A stretch of DNA of 24,742 nt from a virus. The stretch spans positions 1-24,742 of IMG/VR virus record IMGVR_UViG_3300026097_000100; one strand, 5' to 3'. Below the pieces are notes generated by a model. It was not told the origin of the DNA. It worked only from the letters and a program-made list of their open reading frames with translations, and did no database searches. The translations under genes and the position numbers were made by a program. Positions within the stretch are counted from its first letter, which is position 1. Each line of letters starts with the position of its first letter. Of the stretch, positions 1-9,271 are shown piece after piece.

Positions 1-3000
1 ACAAGCCGTCTGGGTTGAGCTCACTGCCTACCACATAACTTGTGGTGCTGAAAACTTCGCCTTCGCCTGTGTATTGTGCAGGAGGAACATCGCTTTCTGT
101 CCATTGGTAAACATCTACACTGCTACCAGGAAACAGTTGACCCCAGCGACGTGCTTTGTAATTGAGATCATCCTGGTGATAATCAATGTATCTCACATTG
201 CTGGTATCCCACCACATTTCGCCGACATGCTCATCTGCCCAATATTGCCCATTGTTATTACTTGCGCCAGTATTATACTGAGCAGGGTCTAACCCGCTAA
301 TATAATCAATGTTTTGTCTTGCACTGCCCAGTATCTTGCCTTGCAGTGGATCAATATAGTCAAGATATCTAGTAATGCCGCCACGATCTTTGTTGTATGT
401 AAACACACTGTTGAGCAACTGTATATCCACAACTGTTTGTTGACTGTAGATTTTTTGCCATGCAATGTTTTTACCAGGATTGTTAAACTGTGCTACTCTG
501 CCAAAGTCTCCTACACTATCGCCTAAGTCATCCTGTGGTGACCCTACTAGCAGCACGCCATCTTTGTAGTTTATACTGGTACCATATAGATCTAATGCTC
601 TTTGATTTTGATCAAATATCTGTTGCCCAAACACAAACTTTCCTGGATTGTTTACACTTGCATTTGCACTGAGTAGGAAATCGTAAGTGTACGCAACACC
701 AGATCTCTCTAATGTGTCTTCGAAACTGGTTGCACCACTGTCAAACACTGTAGTGTTGTCGTCATAGGTTACTGTTTTTACAGCAGCACTGTCTGGTGCG
801 CCTACAACTAATGTATCTGCATTTACGTCAATGTCCACACTTGATCCAAAATGCCCGAATTCAACGGCAACAGGAGGTATCATAGTCTGTGTATATGACA
901 TTGGCTCAAATCCAATATCAGTCCAGGCATCACCCAGTCCCGGGAGTACCTGTAGCTTTATGAAATCATCAGCGGCACTGGCGTTTTCTAAACTCAGTAA
1001 TAGTCGCTGATTGCTAACTGATGCTAAGACATTAGGAATATCGGCTGTGTTGATATCGTTGGCATACAGATGCAACCAACTGCTCTCTTGCCAGTACACC
1101 GTATCTGTTATAGCAGTACCAACAGGCACTGTTTGTGTGCTCAAATAAATGTCTGCGCCATCTATAACAAAAGTTCCACTATTCCAAGAGATTGCACTGG
1201 TCCAGGTAGTAGGTGTGCTTACCAGTACATCATAGTTGTTAATACGGAGACTGGTGCCTGGAGTAAGCGCAGGGTCGCCCACGGTGCTGATTATATTACC
1301 ATACAATCTTGCTTGATTGGTCCACCTATCCACACTGCCCGACTGTGGTGCTATTGTGCTGTCGTTTGGCATGCCAACATAAACACTACAGTTGGTACCA
1401 CATTGAACTACAGCACTGCCAAACTTGCCCAGTCTCTGATTATTGTTGCTTTGAATACTCTGCATCATTTGGAAGTCATTGGTTTCAATTTCCAGTATAT
1501 CTGCCACAGCAATGACTACATCATCATCTAGTGTTATCACACTGCCATTGACAGAAAATTCACCATTGTTAACAAATCCATCGTCTCTAATTAAAAATTT
1601 GTTGTTTAACTTTACAGTAACAGGCCCTGTAGGTGTTCTTTGTACTGCAAACTCTTTGGTTGTGGTATTAGAAAGCTGGAAACGTTCTACACTTCTGTCG
1701 ATAATTTGCACACTGCCTGCAAAGTCTACTAATTCAGGATCATCATCCGGAGCACCAATTATAATTTGGCGACCATCTGTGGTAGTACTAATTGCATGAC
1801 CAAATCTTGGATTGGTACTGCTGTCGTCAGTGATGCCAGCATAGGTAAAGCTATCTACCAGTGTCCAGTATGTTGAACTACTAATAATCACTGTTCCCGA
1901 AACACCTGATGTAAACGTTATAGAATCTGTACTAGAATTATAAGTGTAATCCTCAAAAGGTCTTTGCAATACATCATTGACAATGACATTAAAACTGTAT
2001 ATACTATCCGCAGTGTACAGATCTTGAATACTAAAAGGACCAATGGTGCTTGTTGCTGGTTGATAAGTTTTGCTTTGTTTTCTGCTGATGCGGATCTCGT
2101 CGCCGTCGTTTGGCGCAGTGGTAAACACAACCTGTCCGCTACCGTATACCCAGTCTGTGCCTGCAACAGTTGGTATGTTATTTTTAAGCACGCTAATCTG
2201 TTCACTGCCGATGCCAAAGTCGCTGCTGTCATCATCTACAACAATAACAGCACCGATATCAAAAGTATTATTTGAACCATTGCCTGTGAATTCTACAACT
2301 TGATTTTGTACATCTACTCTGTTGTATGCATAAACTGTGTCTTCGCCAGGAGCACCAACATACATCCAACGATCGTCAGCACTGATTGCCACGCTATATC
2401 CAAATTCACTGTCTGTTTCTGTTGTTGATTCAAGCAGGCATTGAGTGTTTCTATAGCTACCGTTGTCAGGGTTTCTTCTTATAACAAAAGCATAGCCTCT
2501 GTTGTTTAAACTGTCTGGAGCACCGGCAATTGCATATTCTCTTTCGCTAGCATCCAAACTGGTTCCATATCCAACCAAATCATCTGTGTCTGGTGCAAGA
2601 ACACCTGTTTGTACATATGTTGTTGGCGTGGATTTGTTATAGGTAAAAACTCCACCTTTGAGGCCGTTATATCCAGGTGACCCAACCAGCCCACCTTGCT
2701 TGTTAAGTCCTTGTGCAATGCTTGTGCCATATAGCGTGTCAGTGTCGTCATCATTAGGGTCAAGACTAACAGACTCAGTGAACGGGTTGGTTTTCTCATA
2801 CTGTGCCCAATGCCCAGTACCGTCGTCGTCTACCCATGCTTTGCTACCTGCTACCAGTTGGTTTACAAAACTCAGTTGAGAAATATCACTGGCTTGCGAA
2901 ACTCTTACACTTTCTAACACAAATGCCACGCCAACAGCAGTAATTGTGGTTGTGTCGCCTGGCAAAGATAGGCTCACAGTGACAGACTGTATGCTCGGTG

Positions 3001-6000
3001 TACTAGCTACTTGGTATGCACCATCGACATTTTGATCGAAATTTTTGATTAACAAATTACTGGTTGTATTCAGCCCGTGTGGCCCGTCAAACAGTATAGT
3101 ACAAGTTCCGTTAAGGTTATCTGTGACCTGAGTTACTAATACCGGTAGCAGATTTAATGTGTACACATTCCAATCATAGGCGTTGTCTTTTGCTACCCAG
3201 ATTGTGGATCTACGTACCAGTTCGTCCAATTGATTCACTACAGAAGACAAGTCATTCACATCAAACACTTTGATATCAACTTCGTCCCAGTTTACATATC
3301 CTGCACTCGGCAACACAGTATCTGGCTGTCCTAATGTGAATTCAGGTAGTATATTTGTGCTGGATATCTTGTAACTCTGTTTCCAGATATTGTCAACCAG
3401 TATTGATTGATCAGCAGTGCTCTCAGTTTGAGGTTCAATGATGCTTACAGTACTAGGATTAGAAAACAAGTTTTCCTCAATCAAACGCAGTTCGAAATAG
3501 CGTCGGTTAGCATTTGCACCATAGGTTGCACGTTGTATTGCCCAATTTTCAGTGATTTCGTATTCTGCAACTTCTTTATTAAGGTTTGCTAAACTGAAAA
3601 TTTCTGCACTTTGTAGTGTGCCTTTTGTGCCCAAAAACTGTTTGTATAGGTTAACCTGACTGATGTCATCAAGATTTAAATTTTGCATGTACTGTCTTGG
3701 ACGGAATCCAATTAGGCCAAAACCTAACAGGTCTGCATCTCTTTCAAGATTGGCAGTGTTGGTGTCATAATAGTTGCGTATGAGATCGGCTTTGGTTGCT
3801 GCATTAGGCAGTAGACCTTTTGTAATCATAGTATAATCGCTTTTGATCCACACTGAGAAGTCAAAAGTTTCATTGGGCGGAATTATTTCTGCAGCACTCC
3901 AATATGCATTTTTATACAGCACAATCTCGCCTTTGGTGTAAGCTTGATTTGGTTGCCATTCCTGCACATTGTCTTGGTTGAGTATAAATCCTTGAGCATC
4001 CAGTGTGCCGTTCCACTCAAAGGTTGTGTATCCATTTACTAACAGCCTGCCTTGTCTTGCACCTGTGCCTGGATCATAAATTAAATCATTAAAAATACTG
4101 GTATTGTCCAACACTATCAAGTGTTCGTACGCTGTGAACTTGGCATTTAACAAATTGAATGTGTTATTATTAAAACTTCGCAGTGTAAGTGTGTTATCCA
4201 ATCTTTCTACCACAAAATCATCTGATTTGATTGGGTTTTTGTTTTGATTCAACAACACATTATTAGCGTCAGGCGCAATCAAACTTTCAGCAACAGCACT
4301 GTCCTTGGTTACTTGAATTTGATCTGCACCCGGATTAAGATTTATCATACTGCCGACTGCCCAATTGCTTTGCGCCCAGTATACGAACTCTTGCGCCATT
4401 TGGCTCCAATTCAGTACAATATTGTTTTCAACACGTTCAAAAGTCATACCCTGGCCATCTAAGAATCGACCGTAACTCACAAGGAAATCGACTACTGTGC
4501 TTTCTGTGCTAAAGGTGTACCCGTAGGGCACTCTGGTTACACTGGTTTTAAAGTCTTTTGGTATACGATAGGTATCGCTGCCCACAGTAAAATTAGCAAA
4601 GTTCCCATTGGGAATACTTGTTAATATTTCAAAATATGGGTTAACTGTGCTGTAGCCATACACCGTATACCCATTATCAGTGCGCTGTATCATCACGCTA
4701 CTATAAGTGAGTTCACTGAATGCTGGATTTTTGTACAGTAACAATTGATAACTTTCATCAGGTAACAACAAACTGCTGTTCAAACTGTTCGGTGAGCTTT
4801 TTTCTGTAAACAGTTTAAGATAGGTCTTATCACTGAATCCAGCCATTCTGTATGCTAATCTTACATCAATGTTATTAAGTCGCTGCTCCAGTAAGGCAGT
4901 GCTATCCAGTCCTAGTATTCGGTTATAATCTACAATCCAGTTAATGTAACTGTTTTTTGCTGTGCCATCGCCATACACCGACAACTGCGCAGGGTCCAAT
5001 CTGAATCTATTGTTAAGCAGGTATTGGCCAAAGTCCGTGTTAAACTGGTATTCATCTCTATCTGCAAACAAACTGAAATATTCTGCAGGTTTAGTTAATG
5101 CTAATAATCTCTGTAGAGCAAACACAAAACTGCTGCTTCTGCGCCATGCTGTTTCCACAGTGCCTTGATCACCGAACAGCCAACTCTTTCTAAAACTGTT
5201 GCTGTCATACTCTCCTACAACAACATCAAATGGAGCTAATAGATTGCCTTCGCTGTCCACAGGCAGTACGTCAAGCAATTGTGGTCTAGCAAATTCCGAC
5301 ACAGTTCTAGGACTGACTGGATCGTTAATTAATCCGTCTCGCAAATTTTCCCACAGTACTAAGTTACCACTGGTATAAGGTGCTGGACCGTACTGATTCT
5401 CCCACCAGTCTGGTTGTTCTGTAAGTCCTAGCATTTCCCACGGACGAGTATGAGGGCTGTCTGTATCGTATAGATAATCATAGATAGCTCGCCAGTTACC
5501 TAATAGTGGAGTGCCATCCAGTTTGTTTTCACTGTTGCTGTAGTTCCAGGTAAACTTGTTGTTTGCATCAAATGTTTGCGAGTTGTAAGGTAGTTTGTTA
5601 GTGCCTACCCACTTGAGAAAACTTTCGCTAAGTATTTGATTTACTTCGCTTAAATCGTAGTCTGTGCTTCGAAACTGTCCTGGAATAATATCTTCTGGTT
5701 CAATGGGCGGATCATATCTATCGGCAACTTTGATGTTATTGTAAATGCGTTTTTCAAATTCCAACAACACATCATCACGCAAGTCGCCAAATGACACAGT
5801 TTTGCTGCCATCATGTCCAAGAATCACTTCAGTGGGTGTTACATAGGTATCATCTAGATATTTTTCGGGCAGGCTTGCTGCAAATAACCCTAAACTTGCT
5901 GGACTAGGAGGAGCGTAACTGCCGTAAGTTTCGCTGTATTCTCGAATTTTTAGTACATCGCCATTGGCAAGTGCAACATTTACTGTGATTCTAGGACCGT

Positions 6001-9000
6001 CGGTGGCTACTGTGTATTCGTGTCCATCAGCTAACAGTATTTCGTCGTTAAGGTAAACCAATAAACCTTGATAGTTTGCAGATGTAAAATTATAGCTACG
6101 CAGTGTATCAAACACGTTACTGCTTATAGGAGTAATTGTATAAACAGTTTCGTCGTATGTCTCTCCACTAGCCAGTGTGTCGCTCCAATAGAAAGGACTG
6201 TTTTGGTTTTTGGCAATGTTGATGTTTTTGATTGCTTGATCGAGAATATCAGCTGTGGTTTGATTCTGCCAATCGTTCTTTGCCACTTCGTCCAAGATTA
6301 AATTTTTATATTTTTCGTACTCGTTGCCTGCAAATTCTATAGCAGTAAAATAATCAAATCTGCTGTCGTTTAGGAAAGTGCCAAGCATGGTCATCGGCGA
6401 ACTCTGTTGCAGTATGGTTCTGCCAAAGGGCACAATATCGCCTAGATCTCTTGTGTTGTTCGATCCGTGAATTACACCCTCAAACTCACTAGCATTTTCA
6501 CAGATAGTACCGTAATGGTTTCTAATTGTACCCAATGTAAGTTCATCAGTGGTGGTGTTTATAGCATTGTTTTCCAAGTTGCCGGGCACTGTGTAATAGG
6601 CAACCTGGCTGGCTGTATTACTAAGCACACGCACCTCAACAAGATCACCTTGATTGGGTGCACTGTCAAATTCTATTTCAGTAACGCCACTACTGTTTGT
6701 TGTATACGAATAGGTGCTGGGCAGTACAAAAACACCATTTACATAAACCTGCACAGGCACATCAGCACTATCGGCAATAACCTCTACATCTAAGATGAGG
6801 TTATTGCCCGTGTATTCAAAACTAAAGCTTTGTCGTGACACACGTTGATTGTTGCTGGTCTGCCACCCTATAAGCTCCGCAAAATCAGTTCTATTGATAT
6901 ATTGTCTAACGTAACCTGTGCCGATGTTTTTGTCAATACTGGCAGTGTTTTCAACAAAGGTAAAACTGTCAGTGTTAATGTTGTTTTCGAAAACAATGTC
7001 GCCCACATTGTTTATTGACAAGTACTTGAGCGGCTGGCCTAACACAGAGTCATCTTGTCCGGATCCTAGTGCGTAACTGAACAGTTTGGTTCCTGTAAAA
7101 TCCGAACTTGGGTAAACTGTGTTGTCTACAAAACTAAACCCATTTTCATCAAATATATCAAACAGTGGAGCTTGATTAACACCGATCTTTTCTTGTGCTA
7201 ATATCCAATCTGAACCGTCATATCGATAAGTTTTTCCTTGACTGGTTACCCCGCTTTGTACCAACACAGTTTGATCAACCTCGGCACCCGGGGTATTGAT
7301 ATCTGCAGGTTGTAGATCAATCACTGTTTCACTGCTGTCATCAAATTCTACAAAATTAACAAGATAAGTTTTGTTTCGCACTGCTGGATCTGAGTCGTTA
7401 GCAAAAATTACTCGTGTGCCTTCTGCAAAACTGTAGCCATCTACACTATAACCAAGTGTACCGTTAATGTTACTAAATGCATCTGTTTCTCTAAAGTCGA
7501 TAATATTGATAGGCGCAATGCTTTCAGTGCCAGAATTAAATAATTTAATTCCAGCTTTAAATTCTATTACAGGTCTTTGTGCACGTTGATTGTTGTCAAT
7601 TACAGGCACAGTATTGTTGTATCCAGCTGTGGCATTGATTACATCAATGTGGAACCATCTGTTACTGCGTGTCCACGCATTGAGATCTGCACTGGCACGA
7701 TTTATGGTAAAATAATCCTGTTGTGTAGGTGCATTTAAACTTTCCTCAAATCCGCCTACGTCAAATCCAACACTGTCAAAAGGCACTGTGCTACTTTGTG
7801 TATACGACTCTGGAGTTACGAAACTATCAACAGGTAACAGCTGAATAGAGGAACCAACACCTTCCACATAATATTCGTTGCCGCTGTAGTTTGCTGGATC
7901 AGTCTCGCCTTCAAATTGAACTTTCAGCCCGTTAGTGAACACAACTCCATTTGGACTGGTATAGTTAGAGGCACCCAGTATTTCATCTATGTCTAACACC
8001 TGATCGCCGCTTTGGTCTACCAGTTTAATAACACCAAAGAAATCTGGGTTGTTTGCATCTTGATAATAAAGCACATCAAGGTTTGCAGTAAGCAGTGGAA
8101 TCTTTTCGTAAAGTCCTTCGCTGGTTTTGTAAAACTGTGTGCTAGCAAACTGTGTGCCGTAATTGATGTTTACCTTGTTAAGTTGATCAATTTCACGAAT
8201 ACTATTCAATCGCATAAACGGATTTTCTCCGTTTTCGTCGTAGACGAATTCTATCTGCCACACACTGTATTTTGTTGCATCATCCGTGAGGATCTCACTT
8301 TGATCAAACGGAATATCATCAAATTCGGCAAGATTGCTGTCAAACTGTGTTGTTCGGACCCAGCCACCGTCTTCGCCAGGAATTGACTCAGTAAAAATCA
8401 CAGTGCGATTTTCTAAATCGCTGATGCCGTCAATCCCGTTGTATTGATCTAAAAATTCGCTTACATAGATGTTGTTAATTTGATTGTATTTCAAACCAGT
8501 GACAAGGTCCACTGACCCAGATTCCGGCAGTTCAAAGAAAAAGTTTTGTGCGCTCTTGCTCGGCACATTGAATGTTATGGTTCCGAGGTCTTCGCCGTTG
8601 TTTACTACGCCCAGCACATCTCGTGAACTTTGACTGTTTTGACTCAGTGTACCGTCGGCTCCGGGCACGCTTTGTATAAAAAATGGGTTACCAGTTTGTG
8701 ACAGTTCAAACGTATAAGCACCTTCTCTAACAAGTGTGATTGTGGGCAATGTTCCGCTAATATCGCTGAATGTGTATCCACTAGAGGTTCTGGCAACTTC
8801 AAAATCATCTGTTAGTGGAACATTTGTGCTGCTAACGTCTACGTTGTCAGGACCTTCGGGTAGCCAGTAGTACTGAGCAAAGTTTACAAATTTGTCAAAG
8901 TCAACAAAAGGATCCCAACTGTAAAATTCGCTATCAAACAATCTATCGTGGCGTTCAACATTAGCACCTTTTACTCTTAATCTATCAATGTATCCAGGAT

Positions 9001-9271
9001 ATGTTAATGTATCTGTGATAGTATTGGTATTGTTTTCCAAAAACACAAGAGCAGGTTCTAATTGATAATTAGCTCTTTCTGTAGTAGGTTCAACAATGTA
9101 GTTGTCGTTGGGATTTACACCTGGTCCGACGGTTCTTCCGATGTAACCTTGAGTTGGTTTAAGCTTTGGCTCTTGTACCAGCTGATCCAGTGTACTGCTG
9201 AGAAACTGCTTGTTGGTTTCAGTTTGAAAAATTTCAGGTAAGAAATCAATGGTTCTTATTCTGTTAGCCAA
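1..9271 (-). CDS. Giant baseplate/tail structural protein, C-terminus beyond window
   Basis: I read this frame from 9271 to 2 and found no stop: 3090 codons, with the C-terminus outside the window. The TTG start directly follows the gp6 TAA, has GGAG eight bases upstream, and gives (M)ANRIRTIDF, matching the Met-Ala start of all six upstream genes. Features in order: N-terminal FLPEIFQT (about residues 10-17); an aromatic segment with EFYSWDPFVDFDKFVNF (about 92-141); PHTRPWEMLG (about 1272); DADLLGFGLIGFRPRQYM (about 1845-1862); WVDDDGTGHW (about 2146); then seven FG-GAP-like repeats (about 2180-2930). From memory, similar segments occur in giant virion proteins of T4-like marine phages, but no alignment was possible. 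Its place after gp6 is that of the T4 wedge gene 7, yet T4 gp7 has only 1032 residues and I see no clear match to it. A role in the baseplate periphery or host contact is inference. Confidence 0.9.
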   Translation of the reverse strand, partial: MANRIRTIDFLPEIFQTETNKQFLSSTLDQLVQEPKLKPTQGYIGRTVGPGVNPNDNYIVEPTTERANYQLEPALVFLENNTNTITDTLTYPGYIDRLRVKGANVERHDRLFDSEFYSWDPFVDFDKFVNFAQYYWLPEGPDNVDVSSTNVPLTDDFEVARTSSGYTFSDISGTLPTITLVREGAYTFELSQTGNPFFIQSVPGADGTLSQNSQSSRDVLGVVNNGEDLGTITFNVPSKSAQNFFFELPESGSVDLVTGLKYNQINNIYVSEFLDQYNGIDGISDLENRTVIFTESIPGEDGGWVRTTQFDSNLAEFDDIPFDQSEILTDDATKYSVWQIEFVYDENGENPFMRLNSIREIDQLNKVNINYGTQFASTQFYKTSEGLYEKIPLLTANLDVLYYQDANNPDFFGVIKLVDQSGDQVLDIDEILGASNYTSPNGVVFTNGLKVQFEGETDPANYSGNEYYVEGVGSSIQLLPVDSFVTPESYTQSSTVPFDSVGFDVGGFEESLNAPTQQDYFTINRASADLNAWTRSNRWFHIDVINATAGYNNTVPVIDNNQRAQRPVIEFKAGIKLFNSGTESIAPINIIDFRETDAFSNINGTLGYSVDGYSFAEGTRVIFANDSDPAVRNKTYLVNFVEFDDSSETVIDLQPADINTPGAEVDQTVLVQSGVTSQGKTYRYDGSDWILAQEKIGVNQAPLFDIFDENGFSFVDNTVYPSSDFTGTKLFSYALGSGQDDSVLGQPLKYLSINNVGDIVFENNINTDSFTFVENTASIDKNIGTGYVRQYINRTDFAELIGWQTSNNQRVSRQSFSFEYTGNNLILDVEVIADSADVPVQVYVNGVFVLPSTYSYTTNSSGVTEIEFDSAPNQGDLVEVRVLSNTASQVAYYTVPGNLENNAINTTTDELTLGTIRNHYGTICENASEFEGVIHGSNNTRDLGDIVPFGRTILQQSSPMTMLGTFLNDSRFDYFTAIEFAGNEYEKYKNLILDEVAKNDWQNQTTADILDQAIKNINIAKNQNSPFYWSDTLASGETYDETVYTITPISSNVFDTLRSYNFTSANYQGLLVYLNDEILLADGHEYTVATDGPRITVNVALANGDVLKIREYSETYGSYAPPSPASLGLFAASLPEKYLDDTYVTPTEVILGHDGSKTVSFGDLRDDVLLEFEKRIYNNIKVADRYDPPIEPEDIIPGQFRSTDYDLSEVNQILSESFLKWVGTNKLPYNSQTFDANNKFTWNYSNSENKLDGTPLLGNWRAIYDYLYDTDSPHTRPWEMLGLTEQPDWWENQYGPAPYTSGNLVLWENLRDGLINDPVSPRTVSEFARPQLLDVLPVDSEGNLLAPFDVVVGEYDSNSFRKSWLFGDQGTVETAWRRSSSFVFALQRLLALTKPAEYFSLFADRDEYQFNTDFGQYLLNNRFRLDPAQLSVYGDGTAKNSYINWIVDYNRILGLDSTALLEQRLNNIDVRLAYRMAGFSDKTYLKLFTEKSSPNSLNSSLLLPDESYQLLLYKNPAFSELTYSSVMIQRTDNGYTVYGYSTVNPYFEILTSIPNGNFANFTVGSDTYRIPKDFKTSVTRVPYGYTFSTESTVVDFLVSYGRFLDGQGMTFERVENNIVLNWSQMAQEFVYWAQSNWAVGSMINLNPGADQIQVTKDSAVAESLIAPDANNVLLNQNKNPIKSDDFVVERLDNTLTLRSFNNNTFNLLNAKFTAYEHLIVLDNTSIFNDLIYDPGTGARQGRLLVNGYTTFEWNGTLDAQGFILNQDNVQEWQPNQAYTKGEIVLYKNAYWSAAEIIPPNETFDFSVWIKSDYTMITKGLLPNAATKADLIRNYYDTNTANLERDADLLGFGLIGFRPRQYMQNLNLDDISQVNLYKQFLGTKGTLQSAEIFSLANLNKEVAEYEITENWAIQRATYGANANRRYFELRLIEENLFSNPSTVSIIEPQTESTADQSILVDNIWKQSYKISSTNILPEFTLGQPDTVLPSAGYVNWDEVDIKVFDVNDLSSVVNQLDELVRRSTIWVAKDNAYDWNVYTLNLLPVLVTQVTDNLNGTCTILFDGPHGLNTTSNLLIKNFDQNVDGAYQVASTPSIQSVTVSLSLPGDTTTITAVGVAFVLESVRVSQASDISQLSFVNQLVAGSKAWVDDDGTGHWAQYEKTNPFTESVSLDPNDDDTDTLYGTSIAQGLNKQGGLVGSPGYNGLKGGVFTYNKSTPTTYVQTGVLAPDTDDLVGYGTSLDASEREYAIAGAPDSLNNRGYAFVIRRNPDNGSYRNTQCLLESTTETDSEFGYSVAISADDRWMYVGAPGEDTVYAYNRVDVQNQVVEFTGNGSNNTFDIGAVIVVDDDSSDFGIGSEQISVLKNNIPTVAGTDWVYGSGQVVFTTAPNDGDEIRISRKQSKTYQPATSTIGPFSIQDLYTADSIYSFNVIVNDVLQRPFEDYTYNSSTDSITFTSGVSGTVIISSSTYWTLVDSFTYAGITDDSSTNPRFGHAISTTTDGRQIIIGAPDDDPELVDFAGSVQIIDRSVERFQLSNTTTKEFAVQRTPTGPVTVKLNNKFLIRDDGFVNNGEFSVNGSVITLDDDVVIAVADILEIETNDFQMMQSIQSNNNQRLGKFGSAVVQCGTNCSVYVGMPNDSTIAPQSGSVDRWTNQARLYGNIISTVGDPALTPGTSLRINNYDVLVSTPTTWTSAISWNSGTFVIDGADIYLSTQTVPVGTAITDTVYWQESSWLHLYANDINTADIPNVLASVSNQRLLLSLENASAADDFIKLQVLPGLGDAWTDIGFEPMSYTQTMIPPVAVEFGHFGSSVDIDVNADTLVVGAPDSAAVKTVTYDDNTTVFDSGATSFEDTLERSGVAYTYDFLLSANASVNNPGKFVFGQQIFDQNQRALDLYGTSINYKDGVLLVGSPQDDLGDSVGDFGRVAQFNNPGKNIAWQKIYSQQTVVDIQLLNSVFTYNKDRGGITRYLDYIDPLQGKILGSARQNIDYISGLDPAQYNTGASNNNGQYWADEHVGEMWWDTSNVRYIDYHQDDLNYKARRWGQLFPGSSVDVYQWTESDVPPAQYTGEGEVFSTTSYVVGSELNPDGL

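Noticed and set aside
1-9268. Many short open frames of 60-150 codons on the plus strand and a few on the minus strand in other frames
   Set aside because: They lie opposite or out of frame to the single uninterrupted giant gene, have random-looking composition and lack consistent ribosome binding sites.
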